This document shows positions 1 through 7,617 of a stretch of 50,209 nucleotides of DNA, piece by piece. Every line of letters starts with the position of its first letter. The stretch's first letter is position 1. The stretch lies in contig CAJFUF010000010.1 of assembly GCA_904420175.1 (NCBI GenBank), forward strand, positions 1-50,209, written 5' to 3'. The notes under the pieces are model-generated. The model ran no database searches, had not been told where the DNA came from, and saw only the letters and a list, made by a program, of their open reading frames with translations. A program made the translations under genes and the position numbers. This DNA comes from Candidatus Schneewindia gallinarum (GTDB taxonomy: Bacteria > Bacillota > Clostridia > Oscillospirales > Ruminococcaceae).

Positions 1-84
1 AAAAAGATACCCGCAATAAACGCGAGAACTATGCCCAGAAAAAGAATAGAGTCCGAACGCGAATTGCGTCCAGACTCAGTCTGG

Positions 85-160
85 TGGCTGGGCCGGCTGG
101 ATTCGAACCAGCGGAATGCAGGAGTCAAAGTCCTGTGCCTTACCGCTTGGCTACGGCCCA
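85..160 (-). tRNA. tRNA-Gln (TTG anticodon)
   Basis: The minus strand folds into a 76-nt cloverleaf. The 7-bp acceptor stem pairs 154-160 with 89-95, the T arm contains GGTTCGAATCC, and a CAGGA/TCCTG anticodon stem encloses loop CTTTGAC, giving anticodon TTG (Gln). The 3' CCA is encoded at 85-87. It is the last of three tRNAs read from right to left. Confidence 0.95.
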
Positions 161-245
161 ATGGGCGACCGCCCGTCCTTAGAAAGACGTTTCGGCCCCT
201 GCCGCCTTACAAAGACGAGAGAGGCCGAAAGCGGTCGTAATACTA

Positions 246-323
246 TGGGGTGGATGAAGAGATTCGAACTCTCGGTCTCCAGAGCCACAATCTGGCGCTT
301 TAACCAGCTAAGCTACACCCACC
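246..323 (-). tRNA. tRNA-His (GTG anticodon)
   Basis: Minus-strand cloverleaf with a CCAGA/TCTGG anticodon stem and loop TTGTGGC, giving anticodon GTG (His). It has the histidine identity feature: an extra G at position -1 (base 323) opposite C73 (base 249). CCA is encoded at 246-248. Only three bases separate it from the upstream tRNA-Arg, so both come from one transcript. Confidence 0.95.
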
Positions 324-326
324 ATA

Positions 327-403
<77 letters not shown>

Positions 404-487
404 ATAAACAGAATGCCCTTTCAGCGGGGCGACGGTCAAGCCAAAAAACAAGCCGCAAAAAATCCCACCCAAAATGGGCGCTCTATT

Positions 488-516
488 ATGTTACATGAAA
501 CCAGGCGGCTTGTCAA
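488..516 (-). promoter_or_regulatory. Sigma-A promoter of the tRNA operon
   Basis: On the minus strand, TTGACA (511-516) is followed after 17 bp by TAACAT (488-493). It reads toward tRNA-Arg-His-Gln. The 404-487 leader is AT-rich and holds no gene. Confidence 0.6.
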
Positions 517-557
517 GGTTTTACAGAAAAAAACCTGTCATGCCGCGCTGGAAAGCA

Positions 558-595
558 GAAACAGACCGCTGGCGAAAACGCCGGCGGTCTGTTTC
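558..595 (-). terminator. Intrinsic terminator after the SASP gene
   Basis: A 17-bp stem (558-574 with 579-595, one wobble pair) has a 4-nt loop and A/T-rich flanks. It lies just beyond the SASP stop codon on the minus strand. It also separates that gene from the tRNA promoter. Confidence 0.85.
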
Positions 596-607
596 ACTGA
601 AAAAAAG

Positions 608-802
608 TTACATGTTTTTCTGCTCGTAAGCACGGATCATTTTCTTGACCATCTGGCCGCCGATAGAACCGGCCTCGCGGGCGGTCAGCTGACCATTGTA
701 ACCCTGGTTCAGGGTGACGCCAACCTCGTTGGCAGCTTCCATCTTGAACTGGTTCAGGGCTTCCTTCGCCTGTCTCTTGGACATGCCTTTGGATTCGTTC
801 AT
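608..802 (-). CDS. Alpha/beta-type small acid-soluble spore protein
   Basis: This 64-aa protein belongs to the alpha/beta SASP family, which coats and protects DNA in the dormant spore core. The family signature is visible in the C-terminal half: NEVGV, then GQLTAREAGSIGGQMVKKMI. The stretch MEAANEVG resembles the Gpr cleavage region, and gpr lies in this window at 29699. An in-frame ATG lies 21 bases upstream at 823. The 802 start is chosen because AAGGAGTG lies at proper distance before it and falls inside the longer reading frame. A CATAATA box (844-850, minus) resembles a forespore sigma-G -10 element. A matching GAATG lies 20 bp away, slightly too far for a canonical -35, so that promoter is tentative. 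Confidence 0.93.
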   Translation of the reverse strand: MNESKGMSKRQAKEALNQFKMEAANEVGVTLNQGYNGQLTAREAGSIGGQMVKKMIRAYEQKNM

Positions 803-933
803 GAAAATTTTACACTCCTTCATTTCAAAGTTCGCGTTTGTGTTATTATGATTTCCTTTGAAAAAAGGAGCATTCCTGCCAAAAACTAGTTTTCGATTTT
901 TTCCAGCATACTACAAAACGGCCTGCTTTCCGC

Positions 934-1986
934 CTATTTTTCGCAAAAAGCACAGCGGCCGCCCGCCGTCTCCACAAGATGCGGAAGATAGGGTTCTGTT
1001 TTCGAAATGCACATGGGATTATCGCAATGGAAGCTTTTGTTTTCCGTGTAGCTACGCTCCCGCCGGATACTGTCCGCATCCTCCAGCAGCTTTAAAATCA
1101 GCGCCATGCGCGCATACATTCCATATTTTGCCTGCTTAAAGTAGACCGCCCTCGGGTCCGCGTCCACCTCCACCGTGATTTCATCCACACGCGGCAGCGG
1201 ATGCATGACAATCATATCCGGCCTTGCCAGCATCAGCTTTCTGGTGTCCAGCACATACACATTTTTCTGCCGCTCATACTCCTCATCCGAGGAAAAGCGT
1301 TCCCGCTGGATGCGGGTCATATACAGCGCGTCCAGTTCCCCGATGCAGTCCTCCAGGCTGTAGGCAAAGCGGAAGCTGCACCCGCGCTCCTGCAAAAGGC
1401 GCACCACATAATCCGGCACCGTCAGCTCCGGGGTGGAAATCAGAACGAAGCGGTTCCCCTCATACCGGCTGAGTTCTTTAATAAGGGAGTGGACCGTGCG
1501 GCCGAATTTCAAGTCCCCGCACATACCAATGGTCAGATGATCCACCCTTCCCTTCTCAAACATCAATGTCGCAAGATCCGTCAGCGTCTGGGTGGGATGC
1601 AGATGGCCGCCGTCCCCCGCGTTGATAACCGGGCAGTCCGCGTACAGCGACGCGGCAAGGGCAGAACCCTCCCTCGGGTTGCGCATGACCAGGATGTCCG
1701 CATAGCCGCTGACAATTTTAATGGTGTCTTTTAGGGACTCTCCTTTGGAGACGGAGGAATTCAGCGGGTTGTCAAAACCGATGACCTGTCCGCCCAGCCG
1801 GTACATGGCTGTTTGAAAGGACATCTGCGTTCTGGTGGACGGCTCGTAAAACAGGGTTGCCATAACCTTCCCCTCGCAGTGTTTGCTGTAGGCGGCCGCA
1901 TTCTTTCGAATGTCCATGGCCTTTTTGATAATGGACAGATTAGTCTGGCGGTCAAACTCGTTCAAATCGATTAAGCTTTGCTGCAT
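934..1986 (-). CDS. pyrB: Aspartate carbamoyltransferase with fused PyrI-like zinc module
   Basis: This protein makes carbamoyl-aspartate from carbamoyl phosphate and aspartate, the committed step of pyrimidine synthesis. Residues 1-305 are the catalytic chain: STRT (50-53) and HPTQ (130-133) bind carbamoyl phosphate, K81 lies in the mobile loop, and HPLPR (262-266) is the aspartate-side loop. Residues about 310-350 are an extension not found in plain PyrB. It holds four cysteines (C321, C326, C345, C348; C-x4-C-x18-C-x2-C) and an ISKTEP stretch, resembling the zinc domain at the end of regulatory PyrI. The allosteric nucleotide-binding part of PyrI is absent. AGGAGG lies 7 nt before the ATG. 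No other pyr gene is adjacent. Confidence 0.95.
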   Translation of the reverse strand: MQQSLIDLNEFDRQTNLSIIKKAMDIRKNAAAYSKHCEGKVMATLFYEPSTRTQMSFQTAMYRLGGQVIGFDNPLNSSVSKGESLKDTIKIVSGYADILVMRNPREGSALAASLYADCPVINAGDGGHLHPTQTLTDLATLMFEKGRVDHLTIGMCGDLKFGRTVHSLIKELSRYEGNRFVLISTPELTVPDYVVRLLQERGCSFRFAYSLEDCIGELDALYMTRIQRERFSSDEEYERQKNVYVLDTRKLMLARPDMIVMHPLPRVDEITVEVDADPRAVYFKQAKYGMYARMALILKLLEDADSIRRERSYTENKSFHCDNPMCISKTEPYLPHLVETAGGRCAFCEK

Positions 1987-2017
1987 CCTGCTTCCTCCTT
2001 TTATTTCCGTCAGGAAA

Positions 2018-2042
2018 ACAGCGGGGAAGTTTTCCCCGCTGT
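2018..2042 (-). terminator. Intrinsic terminator after the DivIVA-domain gene
   Basis: An 11-bp GC-rich stem (2018-2028 with 2032-2042) is followed on the minus strand by a TTTTCC run. It lies between the DivIVA-domain gene and pyrB. Confidence 0.75.
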
Positions 2043-2047
2043 CCTGT

Positions 2048-2890
2048 TTAAAGCCATTTTTTAAATACGTCCGAAACCTTCTCCGAAAGGCCGCGGCCTG
2101 CCGGTCTGGTATGGACCCGTACGGAGGGTTTCCCCGCCGGGCGGACGGTTTTGGGTTCCTGCTGCGGCTGTGTCCCGTTCGGTACGGCGGCCGCCTGCTC
2201 TGTTTCCTGCTGCGGGGCGGCCCCGTCCGGTGTATTGTCCGGTTCCGGCTGCTCCGGAATCAGGGCGCCCACCGCATCTTCAAAGCCTTCAAAATGCAGT
2301 TGAAACTCATCCACGCGGTCCTCAATCTCGTCCAGTGTGCCTTTCAGGCGGTCCTTCAGCCGCTCTACCTCGTCCCGCAGCTTGCCCACCTGCGCCAGAA
2401 GGAAATCGCGCTCCCGCCGGGCGGCGGAGGTCTCCTTGTCCGCCTCTTTCCGTGCATTTTCCAGAATGTCCTTCGCACCCTGCTGCGCGGCAATGTAGGC
2501 GTCCGCAATCTGTTTTTTGGTAAATTCGTTTTTCAGCCGGTCCGTTTCATAGACAGTCAGCCTGCTTTCACACTCGCGCAGGCGTGTGTTTTTTTCGGCC
2601 GCTTCTTTCTTCAGCCGGCCATACTCCTCCCCCAGGTTCTTCATGGCGTCCAGCGCGCGGTTGTGCTCTGCCAGCTTCTCTTCAAACTTTTTCACTGCGG
2701 CGTCCCGCTCGTTACAAAGGGCCTCCGCCTGTGAAATTTTTTCATCCAATGCCGCCTGAAGATCGTTGATTTCCGCCTCCCGCTCTGCAAGCGTCTTGTG
2801 GTAGTCGGCCGTCAGCCCGTCAATGTAGGACAAGACCTGGGCCTTGTCAAATCCACGGAACCGTTTTTTGAAAATCGCCTGCTGCTCCAC
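2048..2890 (-). CDS. DivIVA domain-containing coiled-coil protein
   Basis: About 280 aa. The first 25 residues match the DivIVA/GpsB membrane-targeting head (FKKRFRGFDKAQVLSYIDGL). A long charged coiled coil follows, then a Pro/Gln-rich tail ending in a short basic segment. Such proteins bind curved membrane or septa and organise division or cell-wall growth; the exact role here is unknown. The open frame runs upstream to 3163, but the chosen GTG at 2890 follows AGAGGTGG and begins exactly at the domain. The longer version would read through the promoter region. A promoter lies about 35 bp upstream. Confidence 0.82.
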   Translation of the reverse strand: MEQQAIFKKRFRGFDKAQVLSYIDGLTADYHKTLAEREAEINDLQAALDEKISQAEALCNERDAAVKKFEEKLAEHNRALDAMKNLGEEYGRLKKEAAEKNTRLRECESRLTVYETDRLKNEFTKKQIADAYIAAQQGAKDILENARKEADKETSAARRERDFLLAQVGKLRDEVERLKDRLKGTLDEIEDRVDEFQLHFEGFEDAVGALIPEQPEPDNTPDGAAPQQETEQAAAVPNGTQPQQEPKTVRPAGKPSVRVHTRPAGRGLSEKVSDVFKKWL

Positions 2891-2921
2891 ACTGCCACCT
2901 CTTATCCTGTAAGCTTCGTTT

Positions 2922-2927
2922 ATTATA
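2922..2927 (-). promoter_or_regulatory. Extended -10 promoter for the DivIVA-domain gene
   Basis: On the minus strand TATAAT (2922-2927) is preceded by TGC, an extended -10. The -35 is weak (TTCCTA at 17 bp). It is divergent from the HAD promoter about 55 bp away. Confidence 0.6.
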
Positions 2928-2979
2928 GCATTATTTTGTGAAAATAGGAATAGTTTTTGCGCTGGACACCGGAAAAATA

Positions 2980-2988
2980 TGCTATAAT
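2980..2988 (+). promoter_or_regulatory. Extended -10 promoter for the HAD phosphatase gene
   Basis: TGCTATAAT (2980-2988) is a perfect extended -10 about 100 bp before the HAD start codon. No good -35 is visible. The 100-nt leader between them is GC-rich and shows no recognised riboswitch. Confidence 0.6.
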
Positions 2989-3088
2989 GTTCTTGTTCCC
3001 TGTTTTGCGGCGGGGCGCGCCTTAACCGCCTGCGTCCCGCCGCCCGGCAGGAGGGGAAATTCTTTAAACAGGGGGAAAAGGAGCCTTT

Positions 3089-3736
3089 ATGAAGAGAACG
3101 ATTATTGTGTTCGATCTGGATGGTACACTGAACCAGACCCATCTGTTCGCAGTGGCGGCCCACAACATTGCCCTGAAAAAAATGGGCTTCCCGGAGACTG
3201 ACCTTGAGACGGTCATGCCCACGGTGGGCTCTCCCTGGAGCGAGTTTGTGCCCGCCATCGCCAAGGGAATTAAAAAAGAGGACATGCCGCGCTACCTTCA
3301 GCTGCTGGACGAGGCCAACAAGGAAGCCATTGACGGCAACGCGGCCCCTTACGACGGCGTGCCCGATTTGCTGCGCAAGCTGCGCGCAGACGGCCTGTTG
3401 ACCGGTGTGTGCACCAATGCCAAGCGTCCCTATATCGAACCGGTGCTGAAAGGGATCGGCGTGGAAAGCCTGATTGATTACACCCAGGGGCTGGAGGACG
3501 GCCTGCCCAACAAGGGGCTGACGCTTCGCAAGCTGATTGCCACTGCCGGGGCCGAGCGGGCCATTATGGTGGGCGACACACTGTATGACAAAAAAGCGGC
3601 GGACGACAACGGCATCCCCTTCATCGGCTGCCGGTACGGCTACCGCCCGGCGGAGATGGAAGGGCTTCCCTATGTGGCGGATACGCCCGCCGACATCTAT
3701 CCCCTTGTGCGGAGCCTGTTAAGCGGCAATGAATAG
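3089..3736 (+). CDS. HAD-superfamily phosphatase (phosphoglycolate phosphatase-like)
   Basis: This 215-aa soluble hydrolase has all four HAD motifs: nucleophile DLDGT (D9, D11), T109 in CTN, K142, and the acidic pair GDTLYD (D163, D167). Residues 15-85 form a helical C1-type cap as in Gph/PGMB-type phosphatases. It probably removes phosphate from a small sugar or organic phosphate; the substrate cannot be read from sequence. AAAAGGAG precedes the ATG. Its last codons overlap the next gene by 8 bp, so the two are translationally coupled. Confidence 0.9.
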   Translation: MKRTIIVFDLDGTLNQTHLFAVAAHNIALKKMGFPETDLETVMPTVGSPWSEFVPAIAKGIKKEDMPRYLQLLDEANKEAIDGNAAPYDGVPDLLRKLRADGLLTGVCTNAKRPYIEPVLKGIGVESLIDYTQGLEDGLPNKGLTLRKLIATAGAERAIMVGDTLYDKKAADDNGIPFIGCRYGYRPAEMEGLPYVADTPADIYPLVRSLLSGNE

Positions 3737-5060
3737 GGCATTGTTAAAAAAGGTGGCCTCCGCCGGTTCCGTGGGCCTGACGGCGGCGGCGCTGATTGCA
3801 CTGGGCATCGCCATTCTTGTCATCCCTGCAAGGACGGCGTGGGCGGTTCAGATGGTTCTTGGCATTATCATCATCTTCAACGGCATCCTCGACATCGTCG
3901 GCACACTTCGCGGCAAGTACACCCACAGCAAATGGTTCTCCGTGCTGATGGCCCTGCTTTACATTGCGCTTGGCCTGTTTTTCATCCGGCGTCCCAACCT
4001 GCTGCTGGCCATGGTGCCGAACCTTTTCGGCATTTACCTGCTGGTTCACAGTCTGACGCGTTTCATCACCAGCATGATGTTTGCAAAGGAGCATGTACGC
4101 GGCGCCCTGTGGGAATTTCTGACTGCGCTGCTGACGCTGATTTTCGCCGTAATCCTGTTTTTGGTGGGCACTGCCAATGTTGGGGCCATTACCATCCCCA
4201 TCGGCATCTACTGCCTGATTCTCGGCGCATTTAACATCAGCGATTTTATCCGCCGGCTGCTGCCGCAAAAGGCCAAAACCAGCATCAAGCGGCACTTCCG
4301 CGTGTCCATTCCAGTGGTTCTGGCCGCTTTCATGCCCAAGTTTGCCTTTGACGCAGTGGATGAGGACCTGGAGCGCAACGGCGGCGACAGCTTAAATGTG
4401 AACAAGTCGGACGAACCGCCGGATCTGGAGGTTTTTGTTCACTCCGGCAAAAGCGGGCCTGCCGCCTTCGGCCACGTGGATCTGTATTTCGACGGAAAGC
4501 TGTATTCCTACGGCAGCTACGACAGTGCCTCCCAGCGGCTTTGGGCGGCCATGGGCGACGGGGTGCTGTTCACCCTGTCGGATAAGCAGAGATACATTGA
4601 CTTCTCCTTAAAAGAAATGAATAAGACCATGTTCTGCTTCGGCCTGCGCCTGTCAGAGGAGCAGAAACAAAATGTGCGCAAATGCGTGGACGAAATTTTG
4701 GACACAGTCTACCCGTGGGAGCCGGTGGCCAAGCTGAAGGCCGAACAGGGGGAGGACGACCCGCAGGCCATCACCGATTATGCCAGCCGTCTGTGGCGCG
4801 CCACAGACGCCAGCTTTTATAAATTTAAGGAGGGCATTTTCAAGTCCTACTTTGTAATGAGCACCAACTGCGTGCTGCTGGCCGACAGGGTTATCGGCAG
4901 TGCGGGCACCGACATTATCAACCTGAACGGCATCATCACACCGGGCGCCTACTACGACTATCTTAACCGGGAGCTGCAGTTTGAAAACAGCCAGGTCATT
5001 TCCCGCACGGTATACTATAAGAAAAAGCAGAAAAGGAAAGAGAAAAAAAGAAAAGCCTAG
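3729..5060 (+). CDS. HdeD-like (DUF308) membrane protein with C-terminal predicted hydrolase domain
   Basis: 443 aa in two parts. Residues 1-180 hold about six membrane helices in the paired pattern of HdeD/DUF308 proteins. Residues about 232-425 form a soluble domain with FGHVDLYFDGKLYSYGSYD (H249) and, later, MSTNCVLLADRVI (C381). His first and Cys second, each in a characteristic context, is the order of circularly permuted papain-like (NlpC/P60, LRAT, PPPDE-type) hydrolases. I infer such a fold, but no named family was confirmed. The C-terminus is a Lys-rich tail. The start overlaps the HAD gene by 8 bp. It may be a membrane-tethered hydrolase acting on lipid or peptide amide bonds. Confidence 0.75.
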   Translation: MNRALLKKVASAGSVGLTAAALIALGIAILVIPARTAWAVQMVLGIIIIFNGILDIVGTLRGKYTHSKWFSVLMALLYIALGLFFIRRPNLLLAMVPNLFGIYLLVHSLTRFITSMMFAKEHVRGALWEFLTALLTLIFAVILFLVGTANVGAITIPIGIYCLILGAFNISDFIRRLLPQKAKTSIKRHFRVSIPVVLAAFMPKFAFDAVDEDLERNGGDSLNVNKSDEPPDLEVFVHSGKSGPAAFGHVDLYFDGKLYSYGSYDSASQRLWAAMGDGVLFTLSDKQRYIDFSLKEMNKTMFCFGLRLSEEQKQNVRKCVDEILDTVYPWEPVAKLKAEQGEDDPQAITDYASRLWRATDASFYKFKEGIFKSYFVMSTNCVLLADRVIGSAGTDIINLNGIITPGAYYDYLNRELQFENSQVISRTVYYKKKQKRKEKKRKA

Positions 5061-5063
5061 GCA

Positions 5064-5112
5064 AGCGGGCGTGCGGCAGGTCCTGCCGGAGCAGCACCCG
5101 TTTGTTTTCTAA
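5064..5112 (+). terminator. Probable terminator after the DUF308 gene
   Basis: An imperfect GC-rich inverted repeat with a perfect CGGCAGG/CCTGCCG core is followed by a T-rich stretch (TTTGTTTTCT). The outer stem has mismatches, so strength is uncertain. Confidence 0.5.
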
Positions 5113-5159
5113 AAGGCTTCCCGGCACGAGGAAGGATGTGAGACGAACTGAAAAAGCTG

Positions 5160-6032
5160 ATGCTGATTGTCAACCCGGCCGCAGGCAGGGGGCGGGCGCA
5201 GAAGTCGCTGCTCAGCCTCATTTCCCTGTTTTATAAAAACGGTTATGAGGTGACGGTTTTCCCCACCGCCGGTGCGGGGGACGCCGCCCGCTTCGCCCAG
5301 CAGAACGCCTCCCGTTTCGACTTGTGCGTCTGTCTCGGCGGGGACGGCACCCTGAACGAGACGGTGACCGGCCTGCTGCGCTCGAAAAGCGGCGTGCCCC
5401 TCGGCTACATTCCCGGGGGTACTACCAACGACTTTGCCCGTGGGCAGGGGCTTTCAGGCGGCCCGCTGTCCTGCGGCAAAAAAATTGTGAAAAGCGCCCT
5501 GCGCCCCTATGACGTCGGCCTGTTCGACGCGCGACGGTATTTTACTTACGTGGCGGCCTTCGGCGCATTCACAGACGTCAGCTACAAGACGCCGCAGAAA
5601 AAGAAGCACCGCCTTGGCCATCTGGCCTATGTGCTGGAAGGGGTCAGGGAGCTGCCCAACGTGCGCCCCTACCACCTGAAGGTGGAGACAAAGAATCTGA
5701 GCGTGGAGGGGGACTTCCTGTTTGGGGCAGTGCTGAACTCCCTTTCGGTGGCGGGGCTTGTAAAACTGGACCCCAAACTGGTCGCCTTTGACGACGGGCT
5801 GTTTGAAGTGATGTTGATACGCCATCCCCACAGCCCCATCGACATGCGGCGGATTGTAGGCCACCTGCGCCGCGGGCGTTACGACGGGGAAGAAATCCTG
5901 TTTTTTAAGGCGGGCCGCCTGTCCATCACCTCCGACACCCCCCTTTCCTGGACCCTTGACGGGGAGGACGGCGGGCAGACAACCAAGGTTGTTGTTGAAA
6001 ACCTGCCGGGCGCCCTTACCTTAAAGTGCTGA
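5160..6032 (+). CDS. Diacylglycerol/lipid kinase family protein (YegS/DgkB-like)
   Basis: 290 aa. It matches the DAGK catalytic family that phosphorylates diacylglycerol or related lipids with ATP at the membrane. Visible motifs are the N-terminal IVNPAAGRG, the catalytic GGDGTLNE and the nucleotide-binding IPGGTTNDFARG. A beta-sandwich C-terminal half ends in TLDGE. The start is uncertain. The frame is open back to 5142 and the best ribosome site (GAGGAAGG, about 5128-5135) suits CTG at 5148 better than ATG at 5160. A 5148 start would add the KKL residues usually seen before MLIVNP in this family. Confidence 0.9.
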   Translation: MLIVNPAAGRGRAQKSLLSLISLFYKNGYEVTVFPTAGAGDAARFAQQNASRFDLCVCLGGDGTLNETVTGLLRSKSGVPLGYIPGGTTNDFARGQGLSGGPLSCGKKIVKSALRPYDVGLFDARRYFTYVAAFGAFTDVSYKTPQKKKHRLGHLAYVLEGVRELPNVRPYHLKVETKNLSVEGDFLFGAVLNSLSVAGLVKLDPKLVAFDDGLFEVMLIRHPHSPIDMRRIVGHLRRGRYDGEEILFFKAGRLSITSDTPLSWTLDGEDGGQTTKVVVENLPGALTLKC

Positions 6033-6056
6033 CGGGAAATATTTCTGCAAAACCGC

Positions 6057-6085
6057 TTGACAAAACTATACCCGCGGTGTATCAT
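6057..6085 (+). promoter_or_regulatory. Sigma-A promoter of rubrerythrin gene
   Basis: TTGACA (6057-6062), a 17-bp spacer and TATCAT (6080-6085) lie about 60 bp before the rubrerythrin start. The predicted start site (about 6092) falls at the edge of the palindromic operator. Confidence 0.8.
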
Positions 6086-6093
6086 TATATCAG

Positions 6094-6114
6094 AAATAGT
6101 AACGATTACTATTT
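6094..6114. promoter_or_regulatory. Perfect palindrome, probable PerR/Fur-family operator
   Basis: AAATAGTAA-N3-TTACTATTT is a perfect 9-bp inverted repeat just downstream of the -10 box. Its size, AT-richness and position over the start site fit a Fur-superfamily repressor site. Peroxide control of rubrerythrin by PerR is known in clostridia. The exact regulator is inferred. Confidence 0.6.
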
Positions 6115-6144
6115 ATAAAATTTGAGAGAAAGAAGGATGGTTCC

Positions 6145-6687
6145 ATGGCAAACTTAAAGGGAAGCAAGACAGAAGCAAACTTAATGACGGCCTTCGCCGG
6201 CGAGTCCCAGGCGCGCAACAAGTACACCTACTATGCGTCCAAGGCAAAAAAAGAGGGCTACGAGCAGATTGCCGCTCTGTTTACCGAGACGGCCAACAAC
6301 GAGAAAGAGCACGCCAAAATGTGGTTTAAGCTGCTTCAGGGCGGCGAAATCAAGGGCACCCTTGACAACCTGAAGGATGCCGCTGCGGGCGAGAACTATG
6401 AGTGGACCGACATGTATGCCACCTTCGCGAAGGAGGCCAAGGAGGAGGGCTTTGACGACATCGCCTTCCTGTTTGAGGAGGTCGCCAAAATTGAAAAGAG
6501 CCATGAGGAGCGTTACCTCACCCTTGCAAAGAATGTAGAAGATAAAAAGGTCTTTGAGAAGGACGGCGTGGTCGTCTGGCAGTGCGCAAACTGCGGCCAC
6601 CTGTATGTCGGCGAGAAGGCCCCCGGCGTCTGCCCCGTGTGCAAGCACCCGCAGGCATATTTCCAGATTCAGGCGAAGAACTATTAA
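6145..6687 (+). CDS. Rubrerythrin
   Basis: 180 aa. Rubrerythrin reduces hydrogen peroxide in anaerobes using a di-iron centre and a rubredoxin-like iron site. The four-helix ferritin-like domain (residues 1-135) carries paired Glu ligands in [20 protein letters not shown] and [14 protein letters not shown]. The C-terminal domain has two CxxC pairs (CANCGHLY and CPVCKHP). GAAGGATGG precedes the ATG. It is monocistronic between its own promoter/operator and a strong terminator, and likely induced by oxidative stress. Confidence 0.96.
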   Translation: MANLKGSKTEANLMTAFAGESQARNKYTYYASKAKKEGYEQIAALFTETANNEKEHAKMWFKLLQGGEIKGTLDNLKDAAAGENYEWTDMYATFAKEAKEEGFDDIAFLFEEVAKIEKSHEERYLTLAKNVEDKKVFEKDGVVVWQCANCGHLYVGEKAPGVCPVCKHPQAYFQIQAKNY

Positions 6688-6710
6688 GCGGAGGCTTTCC
6701 GTGCAGATTT

Positions 6711-6745
6711 CCGCCCGTACCAGCCGGCACGGGCGGTTTTTTTTT
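6711..6745 (+). terminator. Intrinsic terminator after rubrerythrin
   Basis: CCGCCCGT (6711-6718) pairs with ACGGGCGG (6729-6736), followed by nine T residues. Confidence 0.92.
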
Positions 6746-6775
6746 GCCTGCATGCAAAAGGAGGAGGAATAAAGG

Positions 6776-7567
6776 ATGACCCAGTTGTCCCCTGTGGTGC
6801 TGGCCCTGCTCGGCACCGGGTTTACGTTTTTGGCCACTGCCCTTGGCGCCGCCACGGTCTATCTGTTCAAAAGGGAGGTGCGCCCCAGCTTTCAGCAGGT
6901 GTTTCTGGGCTTTGCCGCCGGTGTGATGGTGGCCGCCTCCGTATGGAGCCTGCTGATCCCGGCCATGGAAATGGCCGGAGAGCGCAACCTGCTGCCGGTA
7001 GCGGGCGGTTTTGTGCTTGGTGCATTGTTCCTGCTGCTGCTGGACCGGGTCCTGCCCCACCTGCATCCCGGCAGCAAGCAGGCGGAGGGGCCGCGTTCCA
7101 GCTTAAAGCGCACCACCATGCTGGTGCTGGCGGTCACCCTGCACAACATACCGGAGGGGCTTGCCGTCGGCCTGGCCTTTGCCGCATCCTCAGCCGCCGG
7201 GGAAGGGGCCGCCACCCTGGCGGGCGCCATGGCCCTTTCCCTCGGCATGGCGCTGCAAAACTTCCCGGAGGGTGCTGCCATCAGCCTGCCGCTGAAGAAG
7301 GAAGGGCTTGACAATCACCGTGCCTTTTTGTACGGCGCCCTGTCCGGCGTGGTGGAGCCGGTGGCCGGGGTCATCGGCGCACTGCTTGCCACAAGTATCT
7401 CCGGCGTGATGCCGTGGGTGCTTTCCTTTGCCGCAGGCGCCATGATTTATGTTGTGGTGGAGGAACTGATTCCGGAAGCACACCTGGGCGAGCACTCCCA
7501 TGCGGGCACCGCCGGGGTACTGGCCGGTTTTCTGGTGATGATGGTACTGGACGTGGCACTGGGCTGA
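6776..7567 (+). CDS. ZIP-family divalent metal transporter (ZupT-like)
   Basis: 263 aa, about eight membrane helices, the typical length for a bacterial ZIP importer of zinc or iron. The hallmark metal site HNIPEG lies in TM4 and NFPEG in TM5. A His-containing loop (LHPGSKQAEG) lies between TM3 and TM4, and there is a C-terminal HLGEHSH segment. AGGAGGAAT precedes the ATG. It lies between two terminators, so it is a single-gene unit, though no clear promoter was seen in the 30 bp before it. Confidence 0.93.
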   Translation: MTQLSPVVLALLGTGFTFLATALGAATVYLFKREVRPSFQQVFLGFAAGVMVAASVWSLLIPAMEMAGERNLLPVAGGFVLGALFLLLLDRVLPHLHPGSKQAEGPRSSLKRTTMLVLAVTLHNIPEGLAVGLAFAASSAAGEGAATLAGAMALSLGMALQNFPEGAAISLPLKKEGLDNHRAFLYGALSGVVEPVAGVIGALLATSISGVMPWVLSFAAGAMIYVVVEELIPEAHLGEHSHAGTAGVLAGFLVMMVLDVALG

Positions 7568-7572
7568 ACAAC

Positions 7573-7610
7573 AAAAAAAGCGGAGAGACTGTCGTCTCTC
7601 CGCTTTTTTT
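7573..7610. terminator. Bidirectional terminator between ZIP transporter and ABC exporter
   Basis: A perfect 17-bp stem (7573-7589 with 7594-7610) with a 4-nt loop is flanked by A7 and T7. It serves the convergent ZIP (+) and ABC (-) genes. Confidence 0.93.
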
Positions 7611-7617
7611 ATTATTG

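Noticed and set aside
844-875. Sigma-G promoter before the SASP gene
   Set aside because: The -10 CATAATA and GAATG are good matches but 20 bp apart, longer than the usual 17-18, so it is mentioned only as tentative.
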